From assembly GCF_004794105.1 (NCBI RefSeq), contig NZ_SRYR01000003.1, forward strand, positions 1-64,000: a DNA stretch of 64,000 nt, read 5' to 3'. This stretch comes from Clostridium sartagoforme (GTDB lineage: Bacteria; Bacillota; Clostridia; Clostridiales; Clostridiaceae). This document shows, piece by piece, positions 8,865-17,812 of this stretch. Below the pieces are notes generated by a model. The model was not told where the DNA came from. It did no database searches and saw only the letters and a program-made list of their open reading frames with translations. Every line of letters begins with the position of its first letter. Position 1 is the stretch's first letter. A program made the position numbers and the translations under genes.

Positions 8865-9045
8865 TTAAGGTAATAGAAATTAAATATAAATTATATGAAA
8901 AATAAGTATATATTTAAGGGGTTTTTATTAATGCTAGTATAAGTGACTATTATTAATTCTAGATTTGAAGAAGATAGAAAATAAGCTTTAGCTAAATATT
9001 TACTCTTAAATATTCTAATATATATGGGGAGCTAAGAGTTAATAT

Positions 9046-9104
9046 AAAAAATATCACTTAAGGTAACTTGTAAAGTATGGAAGTAACCAAAAGTGATATT
9101 TTTA
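9046..9104. terminator. Bidirectional terminator between murK and the CDF exporter
   Basis: AAAAATATCACTT (9047-9059) pairs with AAGTGATATTTTT (9091-9103), with T-runs on both strands, between convergent genes. The stretch 8865-9045 shows nothing else. Confidence 0.8.
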
Positions 9105-9106
9105 TT

Positions 9107-10285
9107 TTACATATAGTCGTAATCTAAAGTTATAACACAGTTATATTGTGGATGCTCTTCTCTAATTGAGTTCTTTATATCCTCAAGCATTTTATCTTGT
9201 TTTTTACTATTTTTAGAAGAGGATGGTGATACGACAATATCAAAAATTAAGTTCTTATAATCTCCTTCGCCAACTATTCTAAAATCATGCATTGATTTAA
9301 TTTCAGGATATCTTCTTAATATTTTCTCTACACAATCCCAAGCTTCTTTAATTTCATCAGTTATAACACAAATTGGGTCCATATGAATTACTAAATGGAT
9401 GTTTAAATCTCTAGAAACTTCTCTTTCGGCTATATCTATAGTATTATGAATTTCCATAATATCGATATCTGAAGGTATTTCAGCATGTAAGGAAGCTATA
9501 ATTCTTCCAGGTCCATAGTTATGTACTATTAAATCATGAACTCCTGAAATAAGTGGGTAAGAAAGTACCTTCTCACATATATCATTAACGAGTTCAGGGT
9601 CTGGAGCTTCTCCTAGTAGTGGATTAAGAGTTTCTTTTACTAAACCAAAACCTGCATATAAAATTGCTAAAGCAACAAATACACCTATATATCCATCTAT
9701 TGGGAAGGTTGTAAACTTAGATATTAAAAATGATATTACAACTGTACTTGAAGTAAATACATCCCCTAAAGAATCTGCTGCAGCAGCTTTTAATGCTGAT
9801 GAATTTATTTTATTTCCTATATATTTATTAAAAGTAGATAACCAAACTTTAAAACCTATTGATATTAGTAAAAGTATAAAAGGAACTAATTCAAAAGTTA
9901 CTACTGTTGGGTTAAATATTCTCTCAATTGATGATTTTATAAATTGAACTCCAACTAGCATTACTAAAAATGCAACTATAAGTGCAGATAAATATTCAAT
10001 TCTACCATGTCCAAAAGGATGTTCAGCATCAGCTGGTTTATTAGCCATTTTAAATCCTATTATTGTGATAACTGATGATCCAGCATCAGATAAATTATTA
10101 AATGCATCTGCAGATATTGCAATAGATCCAACAAACATTCCTACAAAGAATTTAATTAAGAATAATATAAAATTAATTATAATTCCTACGATTCCACCTA
10201 AGTTTCCATAATTATTACGGACTTTGGGATCTTTAATATTTTCATTATTTTTTACAAAAGTATTTACAAGAAACTTCGAAATCAT
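9107..10285 (-). CDS. Cation diffusion facilitator metal exporter, probably Mn(II)
   Basis: A 392-residue CDF protein: a six-helix membrane domain (residues ~28-215), then a cytoplasmic CDF domain and a longer C-terminal extension (~300-392). The transport-site residues are Asn63/Asp67 in helix 2 (FNNLSD) and Asp171/Asp175 in helix 5 (ADSLGD). An Asn-Asp-Asp-Asp site is the arrangement described for the streptococcal Mn exporter MntE, whereas Zn exporters usually carry His/Asp. Mn(II) efflux is therefore the best guess. It is a single-gene unit facing the murK operon. Family certain, metal inferred. Confidence 0.88.
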   Translation of the reverse strand: MISKFLVNTFVKNNENIKDPKVRNNYGNLGGIVGIIINFILFLIKFFVGMFVGSIAISADAFNNLSDAGSSVITIIGFKMANKPADAEHPFGHGRIEYLSALIVAFLVMLVGVQFIKSSIERIFNPTVVTFELVPFILLLISIGFKVWLSTFNKYIGNKINSSALKAAAADSLGDVFTSSTVVISFLISKFTTFPIDGYIGVFVALAILYAGFGLVKETLNPLLGEAPDPELVNDICEKVLSYPLISGVHDLIVHNYGPGRIIASLHAEIPSDIDIMEIHNTIDIAEREVSRDLNIHLVIHMDPICVITDEIKEAWDCVEKILRRYPEIKSMHDFRIVGEGDYKNLIFDIVVSPSSSKNSKKQDKMLEDIKNSIREEHPQYNCVITLDYDYM

Positions 10286-10551
10286 TTAATCACTCCTATC
10301 TATTTTAGTATTTCTAAATATACTATATTTAAATATTTATTAAATATAATTATTATAAAAAGTCTTATTTAAGTTTTAAAAAGTATTCATTTGCAATTAT
10401 ATATAGCACCATAAACTTATTATATACTAAAGTTTAGCAGTTTCAATTATAATAGAATTGAAAAAATAGGAAAATATTAAATTGGTGAAATATTATTAAA
10501 AGTAATTACGTTAGTATATATGAAAGTTAAATTATTTTATGGGAGGGAATT

Positions 10552-11091
10552 ATGGTTGATAGTGAAAACTTTATAGTCTATCTGAAGAAAAGGGATATGG
10601 CAGCTTTAGATTATGTTATTGATACTTATTCAAAAAGAATTTTTAGTGTAGCATATGGTGTACTAAAAAGCAGTGAGTTAAGTGAAGAATGCTTAAATGA
10701 TGTTCTACTTAAAATATGGGATAATGCAAAATATTTTAATAGAGAAAAAGAAATGTTTTACCCTTGGATAATAGCAATAACTAAAAATACAGCAATAGAT
10801 ATTCATAGAAAGGAAATTAAACATTTCAGTAAATTAAATATTGAAGATATGGATTTGTCTGAAGAATATTCTTTTGATAAAAAGATGGAAAATAAGGCAA
10901 AGTTAAAGGAGGTTACTAAAGAAATTGAAAGTATGAATGATATAGATAAAGAAATATTTTTAAGGAAATTTTATTTGGATCAACCCAGTAAAGAAATAGG
11001 TGAAAAAATGGGATTAACAGATAAATTTATAAACTTAAGAATATTTAGGGGAAGAAAAAAATTACAAAATAAATTTAATATAGGGGAGTGA
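10552..11091 (+). CDS. ECF-type RNA polymerase sigma factor
   Basis: A 179-residue sigma-70 family protein with region 2 at residues ~12-80 (SKRIFSVAYGVLKSSELSEE, then ...YPWIIAITKNTAIDIHRK) and region 4 at ~118-172 (EIGEKMGLTDKFINLRIFRG). GGGAGG precedes ATG 10552. The stop codon is 4 bp before the next gene, a DUF4179 membrane protein that is the likely anti-sigma. Such pairs usually control their own promoter and a small envelope-stress regulon. No promoter motif for it was recognised. Confidence 0.92.
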   Translation: MVDSENFIVYLKKRDMAALDYVIDTYSKRIFSVAYGVLKSSELSEECLNDVLLKIWDNAKYFNREKEMFYPWIIAITKNTAIDIHRKEIKHFSKLNIEDMDLSEEYSFDKKMENKAKLKEVTKEIESMNDIDKEIFLRKFYLDQPSKEIGEKMGLTDKFINLRIFRGRKKLQNKFNIGE

Positions 11092-11095
11092 GGGT

Positions 11096-12409
11096 ATGAA
11101 TCCAAGAGAACTTTTAGAGAATATAGATAACTTAGAGCTTGATAACAATGAAATTAACGATATTGAAACTAGTGAAATGTATATGCCAGATATAGTAAAG
11201 GAAAGGGTAAGGAAAAAAGTAAAATCAACAATTCGTCATAGAAAATCTAAAAAATTTAAAATTGCTGCATCAATAATGATAGGAATTTTTTCACTTGCAG
11301 TAATAAGTACTCCTGTAATAGCTAAAAGTAATTCTATTTTATCAGAGCTATATAAAAAAATAGGGATTTTTGATGATTTTGAGGATTATAAAAAATTCAT
11401 TGGAACAACTAAAGAAGAAAATGGTTTTAAAGTTACTATAGAAGAAATGATAGCAACACCAAATACAATGATAGTTGCAGTAAAAATACAGAGCCCTACT
11501 CCTTTTTCAAAAGATGCAGAAGATCATTTGAATGTTGGGATAAATTTAGAGAAGATGGGGATGTCTTCAGCTTCAGGGCAAATTTCAACTCAATATATAG
11601 ATGATTATAATTGTTTAATTATAAATGAAGCAGACAACAATGAAGGGTTATTTCCAGAAAAAAGTGATATATCTATTAATGTGATTAAATTAAACAAAGA
11701 ATTTGAAGAAGAGTTAAATATCAACTTTGATATAAATGCAGATTTTACATCAGCCTTTAGAGATGTTGATAGACTTGAAATTAATAAGTCGTCAGAAGGC
11801 ATGGATATAAAATTCATTACATCATCAATTATAGAATCAAATTTATTTGTGAATATTAAAGATGTAGGTTCTAAAGGTTTGATCAATGCTTTTATTATAA
11901 AAGTTGATGGTAGATATCATAGTGGAACAAGTATGTCTTCATCAGAAAGTGAATCAATGATAGAGTTTAAAACTTTAAAATATTCAGAGATAAATGAAGC
12001 TGAAAATATAAGTGTTATATATACTGGTTTAACAGAAGAAGAATTTGAAAAGACTCAACTTGAAAAAGATACTATTTGGAAAGAGGAGAATGGAATAACA
12101 TATCCAAAAGAAATAATTACGAATTCAAATAATAAATATAAAATTAATAAAGCTGAAAGAGAGTCAAGTAAAGTAAAACTTCATATTGAAGGAGATATAC
12201 TTCCTATAGATCTTCTTACTAAGGTTACATTATATGAGGATTCTGATGTGATAAATAATATTTGGTATGGAACAATGTATAAAGAAGAGGATAATAATTA
12301 TATAATTGAGTTTAATGTTGTAAATAATCAGGAAGCATTAAAAGTAAACTTTAATAACCATTGGAGACAAGGGAATATTGAGGATTTTAAGGAAATTAAA
12401 ATAAAGTAA
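11096..12409 (+). CDS. Membrane anti-sigma factor-like protein with DUF4179
   Basis: A 437-residue protein. Residues 1-53 are cytoplasmic and charged and would bind the sigma factor. Residues ~54-74 form one membrane span (KFKIAASIMIGIFSLAVIST). DUF4179 follows (~80-170) with an extracellular C-terminal region to 437 built of beta-rich sequence. This layout is common in clostridial sigma/anti-sigma operons. The gene begins 4 bp after the sigma stop. The sensed signal is unknown. A terminator at 12473-12510 closes the operon. Confidence 0.8.
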   Translation: MNPRELLENIDNLELDNNEINDIETSEMYMPDIVKERVRKKVKSTIRHRKSKKFKIAASIMIGIFSLAVISTPVIAKSNSILSELYKKIGIFDDFEDYKKFIGTTKEENGFKVTIEEMIATPNTMIVAVKIQSPTPFSKDAEDHLNVGINLEKMGMSSASGQISTQYIDDYNCLIINEADNNEGLFPEKSDISINVIKLNKEFEEELNINFDINADFTSAFRDVDRLEINKSSEGMDIKFITSSIIESNLFVNIKDVGSKGLINAFIIKVDGRYHSGTSMSSSESESMIEFKTLKYSEINEAENISVIYTGLTEEEFEKTQLEKDTIWKEENGITYPKEIITNSNNKYKINKAERESSKVKLHIEGDILPIDLLTKVTLYEDSDVINNIWYGTMYKEEDNNYIIEFNVVNNQEALKVNFNNHWRQGNIEDFKEIKIK

Positions 12410-12472
12410 TAGCTAATTAGAAATAAAAGAAGTGATTGAACTTGATGTTTTTTTATTAATATATTTTATGAG

Positions 12473-12510
12473 CCATGCAGCTATAATTAATGGGTGCATG
12501 GATTTTTATT
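12473..12510 (+). terminator. Intrinsic terminator of the sigma/anti-sigma operon
   Basis: CCATGCA (12473-12479) pairs with TGCATGG (12495-12501), followed by ATTTTTATTTT. Confidence 0.75.
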
Positions 12511-12648
12511 TTAGTAGTAAGATATTTTGATAATAGTTTTAGAAGATAATAAACAGGATATAAATGAGGTTTGATAACTTATTGAAATATAATTAAAAAG
12601 TTATTTCATTTTTAAATATTTAATTGAAATCAATTTAAATGGAATTTA

Positions 12649-12657
12649 TGGTATAAT
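12649..12657 (+). promoter_or_regulatory. Extended -10 promoter before S-element copy 1
   Basis: TGGTATAAT is an extended -10 box about 80 bp upstream of the RNA-like element at 12737, so the element is probably transcribed as leader of the aminopeptidase gene or alone. Confidence 0.45.
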
Positions 12658-12736
12658 AAACTTATCAAAATTTTTAATTATTTTTAATATAAGTTGCTAA
12701 AATAATGTTAATAAGTAAATATTATTAGTATTAAGT

Positions 12737-12935
12737 ATAAAGTGATTTTTATCTTAAGGTGGAGTTTTCTTAAAAAGTAGAGAACCAAAATCTTGTATTT
12801 TGTGTGAATCACTTTTACAGAGTACAGGAATACCGTACTCTATATTAAGGTTAGAAGAACTAATCCAGGTGCGTAGCAGGGATTAGCCACACTTATAGAA
12901 GGTGGGAGTGTTAGCAATGGTAGCCATGGGATAAA
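12737..12935 (+). ncRNA. Repeated structured RNA-like element, family S copy 1
   Basis: One of four plus-strand copies in the window. It begins ATAAAGTGATT and ends GGATAAA. A long-range stem joins the segment at CTTAAGGTGGAG to CTCTATATTAAG; in copy 2 the paired bases are CTTCAG with CTGAAG, so the pairing is kept by compensatory change. Inside are a hairpin GTTTTCT/AGAGAAC and an A-rich/T-rich hairpin; after it come GGTTAG/CTAATCC and a G-rich hairpin. It lies 60 bp before the M18 aminopeptidase start. I could not assign it to a known riboswitch; it lacks T-box, glmS, cobalamin and cyclic-dinucleotide landmarks. Confidence 0.6.
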
Positions 12936-12995
12936 TTAATTAAAGAAACAATACTTATGCTGACTTATATAAAAGTAATATTTAGGAGGAGAACT

Positions 12996-14291
12996 ATGGA
13001 AAAAGAATTAGCCTTAGATTTAATTGATTTCTTATATACAAGTCCAACAGCATATCATTCTGTAAAGACTGTAAAAGAAAGATTAGATTCAAATGGATTT
13101 AGTGAAGTAAAAGAAAGTGATAAATGGGACCTACAAAAAGATGGTAAGTATTATGTTATAAAAAATGACTCAGCTCTTATAGCTTTTACAGTGGGTAATG
13201 GAGAGTTAGAGGAAGATGGATTTAAGCTTATAGGAGCACATACAGATTCACCTGGATTTAGAATTAAAGCAAATCCTGAAATGGTTGCTGAAGGAAAATA
13301 CTTAAAGCTTAACACTGAAGTTTATGGAGGACCTCTTTTATATACTTGGTTTGATAGACCTTTAGGTATAGCAGGTAAGGTTTCTTTAAAAGGAAAGTCA
13401 CCTTTAAAACCAGAAGTAAAGCTTGTAAATATCAATAAGCCTTTATTAATTATCCCAAGTGTTGCAATTCATATGAATAGATCTGTAAATGAAGGTTTTG
13501 CAGTAAATAAGCAAAAAGATGCATTACCTTTATTAGCATTAATTAATGAAAAGTTTGAGAAGAACAATTATTTAGTAAATGCTATAGCAAAAGAATTAAA
13601 TGTAGAGGCAGAAAGTATTCTAGGTTTTGATTTAGGATTATATGAAATAGAAAAAGGATCATTAACTGGAATTAATGAAGAATTTATATCAGCTGGAAGA
13701 CTAGACGATATGTGGATGGTTTATGCTGGGATAAAAGCTTTAATTGATAGTAAATCTAACAAGTCAACTAAGGTTATGGTTTGTATGGATAATGAAGAAA
13801 TAGGAAGCTTAACTCCTCAAGGAGCAAATTCAGCACTTCTATTAAATATATTAGAAAGAATAGCATTAGCTTTAGGAAAAGATAGAGAAGAATTACACAG
13901 AGCTTTAGCTAATTCAATTATGATATCAGCAGACTTAGCTCATGCAGTTCATCCAAATGCTGAAGAAAAACATGATCCAACTAATAGGCCAGTTCTAGGA
14001 AATGGACCAGTTTTAAAAACAGCTGCATCTGGAAGCTATAGCACAGATAGCTACAATGCTGCAATATTTGAAGGACTTTGCAGTGCTGCAAATGTTCCAT
14101 ATCAAAAGTTCTTTAATAGATCAGATGTTAGAGGTGGAACAACTATAGGTCCAATAACATCTTCATTATTAACTATTCCAGTTATGGATATGGGTGCACC
14201 ACTATTATCAATGCACTCAATTAGAGAACTTGCAACAGTAATAGATAATGTTTATAGCGTAAAATTATTTACTGAATTCTTTAACGCATAA
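12996..14291 (+). CDS. M18 family aminopeptidase
   Basis: A 431-residue cytosolic zinc exopeptidase of the M18 family (aminopeptidase I / aspartyl aminopeptidase type). Metal-binding motifs are visible: GAHTDSPGFR with the first His and Asp, DNEEIGS with the catalytic Glu pair, ISADLAHAVHPN, and MHSIRE at the C-terminus with the last His ligand. The start at 12996 follows AGGAGGAG; the in-frame upstream ATG at 12957 has no ribosome site. It removes N-terminal residues from peptides. It stands alone, preceded by an S-family element and followed by large intergenic repeats. Confidence 0.93.
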   Translation: MEKELALDLIDFLYTSPTAYHSVKTVKERLDSNGFSEVKESDKWDLQKDGKYYVIKNDSALIAFTVGNGELEEDGFKLIGAHTDSPGFRIKANPEMVAEGKYLKLNTEVYGGPLLYTWFDRPLGIAGKVSLKGKSPLKPEVKLVNINKPLLIIPSVAIHMNRSVNEGFAVNKQKDALPLLALINEKFEKNNYLVNAIAKELNVEAESILGFDLGLYEIEKGSLTGINEEFISAGRLDDMWMVYAGIKALIDSKSNKSTKVMVCMDNEEIGSLTPQGANSALLLNILERIALALGKDREELHRALANSIMISADLAHAVHPNAEEKHDPTNRPVLGNGPVLKTAASGSYSTDSYNAAIFEGLCSAANVPYQKFFNRSDVRGGTTIGPITSSLLTIPVMDMGAPLLSMHSIRELATVIDNVYSVKLFTEFFNA

Positions 14292-14535
14292 TTTTTAAAA
14301 TGCGAATATAACCGCAAAGATAAATGGACGGCTCATAAGACAAATGGCTACAAAAATAAGTTCTAAGGCTCGTAAAAACTACTATGCCAAGAGTTTTGGT
14401 AAAACTCGCATGCGCTCAGACAAACCAACAACTCTAAGGCCTAGTAGCTTTTACTTCACCAAGAACTTCTAGTTTTCGCCATATGCTTACTTCACCGTCC
14501 ATTTATCTTTGCTAGTAATTCAGCATTTAAAATAT
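14292..14535. repeat. Long imperfect palindrome, family B copy 1
   Basis: Almost the whole ~244 bp can fold back on itself. Outer arms AAATGC/GCATTT (14298-14303, 14523-14528), a perfect 18-bp arm pair (14314-14331 with 14495-14512), and inner arms AAGTTCTAAGG (14358-14368) with a near complement at 14459-14468. The centre holds ACTCGC (14404-14409). The left end TTTTAAAATGCGAATATA (14293-14310) matches 17 of 18 bases at 39324-39341, the left end of copy 2, while the arms differ. No open reading frame is evident. Confidence 0.7.
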
Positions 14536-14558
14536 TTTAGGCTATCACACTTTTTATT

Positions 14559-14710
14559 GAAATTCAGCTCGTCTGAATTTCTTCCTTCGGTAGGCTTGAA
14601 TCTACAGGTTTAAATTATTCAAGGAATTTTTAACATATTGTGCGTAAGACGACTTGGAGCTTGCGACGGAGTCCGAGCATAATATGTTAAAAACTCCTGC
14701 TCAATTTATT
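14559..14710 (+). repeat. Two-hairpin intergenic element, family A copy 1
   Basis: First hairpin around AAATTCAGCTCGTCTGAATT, then CTTCCTTCGGTAGG, then a long stem (about 14611-14640 with 14680-14709) closing on the loop core GACTTGGAGCTTGCGACGGA (14650-14669). The same layout recurs at 17493, 17654, 20217, 49597 and 50034. Confidence 0.8.
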
Positions 14711-14779
14711 ATAATTATCAATTTAAAAGGTTAATGTTTTTGTAGATAAGACATTAATCTTTTTTTATTTTGATATATT

Positions 14780-14794
14780 TGAAATTTTGTTTCA
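14780..14794. promoter_or_regulatory. Candidate MurR operator, upstream copy
   Basis: TGAAATTTTGTTTCA is a 15-bp inverted repeat with one arm mismatch. Its spacing and arms match the site at 14930-14944, 150 bp away and nearer to murQ. Confidence 0.45.
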
Positions 14795-14928
14795 CACATT
14801 GAAATAAAAAAACATATAAAATAGTATAGAAACCGTTTTGAGCAACATAATTACCTTGAATTGTGAAACGATAAGTCATAAATATATTAAATAATATGAA
14901 ATATTATTTATTTTATTTTAAAAACCTA

Positions 14929-14957
14929 TTGAAATTATATTTCATACATGTTATTAT
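14929..14957 (+). promoter_or_regulatory. Candidate murQ operon promoter with overlapping operator
   Basis: TTGAAA (14929-14934), 17 bases, TATTAT (14952-14957). The 15-bp palindrome TGAAATTATATTTCA (14930-14944) has perfect 6-bp arms and covers the -35 and spacer, as expected for a repressor site. The RpiR-family gene at 18913 is the natural candidate to bind it. A second palindrome, GTAAACGATTTAC (14967-14979), follows and may be a cre-like or other operator. Confidence 0.5.
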
Positions 14958-15005
14958 AATATCGTAGTAAACGATTTACATGCTTGAAAAATTCGGAGGT
15001 ATTAT

Positions 15006-15911
15006 ATGAAGAAAATAGATTTAGAAAAATTAACGACAGAAAGTAGAAATCAAAATACATTAAATATAGATAAGGTTTCTACATTAGAAATGGTAAAAAT
15101 GATTAATAATGAGGATAAAAAAGTAGCAGAAGCAGTAGAAGCAGAATTACCTAGAATTGCAGAAGCTATAGATGAAATTGCTATAAGAATGAACAAGGGG
15201 GGAAGACTAATATACATTGGTGCTGGAACTTCAGGAAGATTAGGTATCTTAGATGCGTCAGAATGTCCACCAACTTATGGTGTTTCAGAAGAGTTAGTAC
15301 AAGGAGTTATTGCTGGTGGTCATGAGGCAATCTTTAGAGCTAAAGAAGGAGCAGAAGATTCAAAAGAATTAGCTCTTGAAGATTTAAAGAATAAGAAAAT
15401 AACTGAAAATGATATTATTGTTGGACTAGCAGCTTCAGGAAGAACGCCTTATGTAATAGGTGGATTAGAATATGCAAATGAAGTTGGAGCAATGACTATA
15501 TCAGTTACTTGTAACGCAGATTCAGAAGTTTCAAAAGCTGCGAAGATTTCAATAGCGCCAGTTGTTGGACCAGAAGTTGTAACAGGATCTACTAGATTAA
15601 AATCAGGTACTGCACAAAAATTAGTTTTAAATATGTTATCAACAGGAGCTATGATTAAACTTGGTAAGGTATATGGAAACTTAATGGTTGATGTAAGAGC
15701 AACAAATGAAAAGCTTGTTGAAAGAGCAAAGAAAATAGTTTGCGAAGCAACAGGAGTAACTAGGGAAGAAGCAAGAAAGTACTTAGAAGAAACAAACTCT
15801 GATGTTAAGCTTTCAATATTTATGATTCTGTCAAAGTTAGAAAAAGAAGAAGCTAGAAAGGTTCTTGAAAAAAACAAGGGCTATATAGCAGAAGCACTTA
15901 AAAATATTTAA
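15006..15911 (+). CDS. murQ: N-acetylmuramic acid 6-phosphate etherase MurQ
   Basis: A 301-residue SIS-domain lyase that cleaves the lactyl ether of MurNAc-6P to give GlcNAc-6P and D-lactate. Signature [15 protein letters not shown] (residues 72-86) includes Glu86, matching the catalytic Glu of Escherichia coli MurQ; a second acidic motif EGAED is at 114-118. The C-terminal helical domain is complete (to ~295). The ribosome site CGGAGG precedes ATG 15006. It is followed 24 bp later by murP. The promoter carries RpiR-type palindromes, so induction by MurNAc-6P through MurR is likely. Confidence 0.97.
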   Translation: MKKIDLEKLTTESRNQNTLNIDKVSTLEMVKMINNEDKKVAEAVEAELPRIAEAIDEIAIRMNKGGRLIYIGAGTSGRLGILDASECPPTYGVSEELVQGVIAGGHEAIFRAKEGAEDSKELALEDLKNKKITENDIIVGLAASGRTPYVIGGLEYANEVGAMTISVTCNADSEVSKAAKISIAPVVGPEVVTGSTRLKSGTAQKLVLNMLSTGAMIKLGKVYGNLMVDVRATNEKLVERAKKIVCEATGVTREEARKYLEETNSDVKLSIFMILSKLEKEEARKVLEKNKGYIAEALKNI

Positions 15912-15935
15912 TTAAATTAAATGGAGGAATAAGCT

Positions 15936-17297
15936 ATGACAAATTTAGAAATTGCTAAAAATTTAGTTGAGTTAGTTGGTGGAAAAGATAATATAAAATC
16001 TGTTGCTAACTGTATGACTCGTTGTAGAATGGAACTTTTTGATTACTCTAAAGCTGATATTGAAGCTATTAAAAAGTCAGAAGGTGCTTTAGGAGTAGTA
16101 AATGCAGATGGACAACTTCAAGTAATATATGGACCAGGAAAAGTAAATAAGGTTACAGCAGAAGTTAGTAAATTAGTTGGTAAAAAAGTACTTATAGGTG
16201 AAGATGCTATTAAGGCAACTAAGGAAAAATTAAAAGAAAAAAATGATACTAAATTTAAAAATATATTAAAGAAATTAGGAAATGTATTTATTCCATTAAT
16301 TCCATTATTCGTTGCATGTGGATTAGTACTTGCAGTAAATAATATTTGTGGAGTTCAATTTGGTGATGCTTACAAAACAACTACAGCAGCACAAATTATC
16401 GGTCTTATAGGTAACGGTGTATTTTCAATTCTTTCAATTTTAGTTGGTGTAAATGCAGCTAAAGAGTTTGGTTCTGAAATGCCTATGATGGGTGGGGTTC
16501 TTGGTGGAATCTTATCATCAGCAGCATTAGCTAACATTACTATTTTCGGTAAAGCATTAACTCCAGGCCGTGGCGGAATTATTTCAGTTATTTTAGTAGT
16601 AGTTTTATCAGTTTATATTGAAAAGGCATGTAGAAAATTCGTGCCAGATGTATTAGATTTATTTGTTACTCCATTAGTAACTTTAACTATATCAGTTTTA
16701 GCGGCATTATTCGTACTTCAACCAGTTGGTGGATTTATATCTGACTCAATAGGAACAATTGTAGCTCAAACTATAGCATCAGATAATATGATTGTTTCAG
16801 TTCTTTCAGGAGCTGTTTCAGGTGCTTTATTCCTACCATTAGTTATGACTGGAATGCACCAAGCATTAACTCCAATCCATACAGATTTAATTGCTAATGT
16901 AGGATTTACAGTATTACTTCCAATACTTGCAACAGCAGGTATGGCTCAAGTAGGAGCAACTATTGCAGTTCTTAGAAGAACTAAGAATGAAAGATTAAAG
17001 AAAACAGCTAAGAATGGATTAGTACCAGGATTCTTAGGAATTGGAGAACCTCTAATTTACGGTATAACATTACCACTAGGAAAACCTTTCCTTGGAGCTT
17101 GCTTAGGAGCTGGAGTTGGTGGAGCTGTTATGGCATTCTTCAAAGTTGGATCAGTTGCTATTGGAGTATCAGGATTACCACTAGCATTACTAATAGCAGA
17201 TGGAAAGATGTTCGTATTCTTAATAGGTGTTTTAGCATCATATGTAGCAGGATACTTATTCACTGAATTACTTGGATTCGAAGACCCAGTGGAATAA
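15936..17297 (+). CDS. murP: MurNAc-specific PTS EIIBC component MurP
   Basis: A 453-residue glucose-superfamily PTS permease with IIB (residues 1-~90) fused to IIC (~105-450, ten or so membrane segments). The phospho-cysteine is Cys26 in NCMTRCRMEL. There is no IIA domain, as usual for MurP, which borrows a IIA-Glc in trans. It imports MurNAc, or MurNAc-GlcNAc in Staphylococcus, as the 6-phosphate. Placement between murQ and mupG supports the assignment over sucrose or trehalose EIIBC proteins, which share the fold. A terminator-like hairpin follows at 17308. Confidence 0.93.
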   Translation: MTNLEIAKNLVELVGGKDNIKSVANCMTRCRMELFDYSKADIEAIKKSEGALGVVNADGQLQVIYGPGKVNKVTAEVSKLVGKKVLIGEDAIKATKEKLKEKNDTKFKNILKKLGNVFIPLIPLFVACGLVLAVNNICGVQFGDAYKTTTAAQIIGLIGNGVFSILSILVGVNAAKEFGSEMPMMGGVLGGILSSAALANITIFGKALTPGRGGIISVILVVVLSVYIEKACRKFVPDVLDLFVTPLVTLTISVLAALFVLQPVGGFISDSIGTIVAQTIASDNMIVSVLSGAVSGALFLPLVMTGMHQALTPIHTDLIANVGFTVLLPILATAGMAQVGATIAVLRRTKNERLKKTAKNGLVPGFLGIGEPLIYGITLPLGKPFLGACLGAGVGGAVMAFFKVGSVAIGVSGLPLALLIADGKMFVFLIGVLASYVAGYLFTELLGFEDPVE

Positions 17298-17307
17298 TGA
17301 ACAATTA

Positions 17308-17342
17308 AAAATTCCATCCCCTTAAATTGGAGTTTTTATATT
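17308..17342 (+). terminator. Terminator-like hairpin after murP
   Basis: AAAAATTCCA (17308-17317) pairs with TGGAGTTTTT (17329-17338) with one G-U pair, ending in a T-run. A longer inverted repeat, TGTAGTT...AACTACA, follows at 17352-17413. Confidence 0.6.
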
Positions 17343-17492
17343 AAGGTAAGAAGTGTAGTTGATAGGTAAGCCTAAGTTACTATAGGTAATGGGTAATTAC
17401 CTATAACTACATTTTGCTTTATAATTAAGAAATGAAAGAATTAATGAAGGAATTAAAAAATTAAACAATGAAAGAATGAAAAAGTGATTGAG

Positions 17493-17640
17493 GAAATTCA
17501 ACTTGTTGAATTTCTACCTTCAGTAGTGTGAAGAAGGAACAACTCTATCTTTAGGAAAAAAAATTATATATAAGTAGTTTCGGTGACTTGGAGCTTGCGA
17601 CGGAACAAAAGATGAGCTATACATAATAGTTAAAAATACA
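17493..17640 (+). repeat. Two-hairpin intergenic element, family A copy 3
   Basis: Starts with the GAAATTCAACTTGTTGAATTTC hairpin type, continues with CTACCTTCAGTAG and carries the loop core GACTTGGAGCTTGCGACGGA (17585-17604). The long stem is poorly kept in this copy. Confidence 0.65.
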
Positions 17641-17653
17641 AATTTAAATAAAG

Positions 17654-17790
17654 GAAATTCAACTTGTTGAATTTTTACCTTCAGTAGTTCGAAGCAGAAA
17701 CCACTTTGTAATTAGAGAAAAATTATATATAAATGCCTCTGGCGACTTGGAGTTTACGACGGAGCAAAGAGGTATTTATATATAATTTTT
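17654..17790 (+). repeat. Two-hairpin intergenic element, family A copy 4
   Basis: First hairpin at 17654-17675, then a 22-bp stem (17719-17740 with 17768-17789, one G-U pair) closing on GACTTGGAGTTTACGACGGA, a two-base variant of the core. It ends 22 bp before the mupG copy 2 start, so it sits in that gene's leader. Confidence 0.75.
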
Positions 17791-17812
17791 AAATAAATAA
17801 GGAAGTGATGTT

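Noticed and set aside
12737..12935. T-box or other known riboswitch before the aminopeptidase
   Set aside because: No T-box sequence or specifier loop, and none of the conserved cores of common riboswitches could be found; the same element occurs where no gene follows.
14292..14710. CRISPR array or integron attC sites
   Set aside because: The repeats are not evenly spaced with unique spacers, and the conserved attC core boxes are absent.
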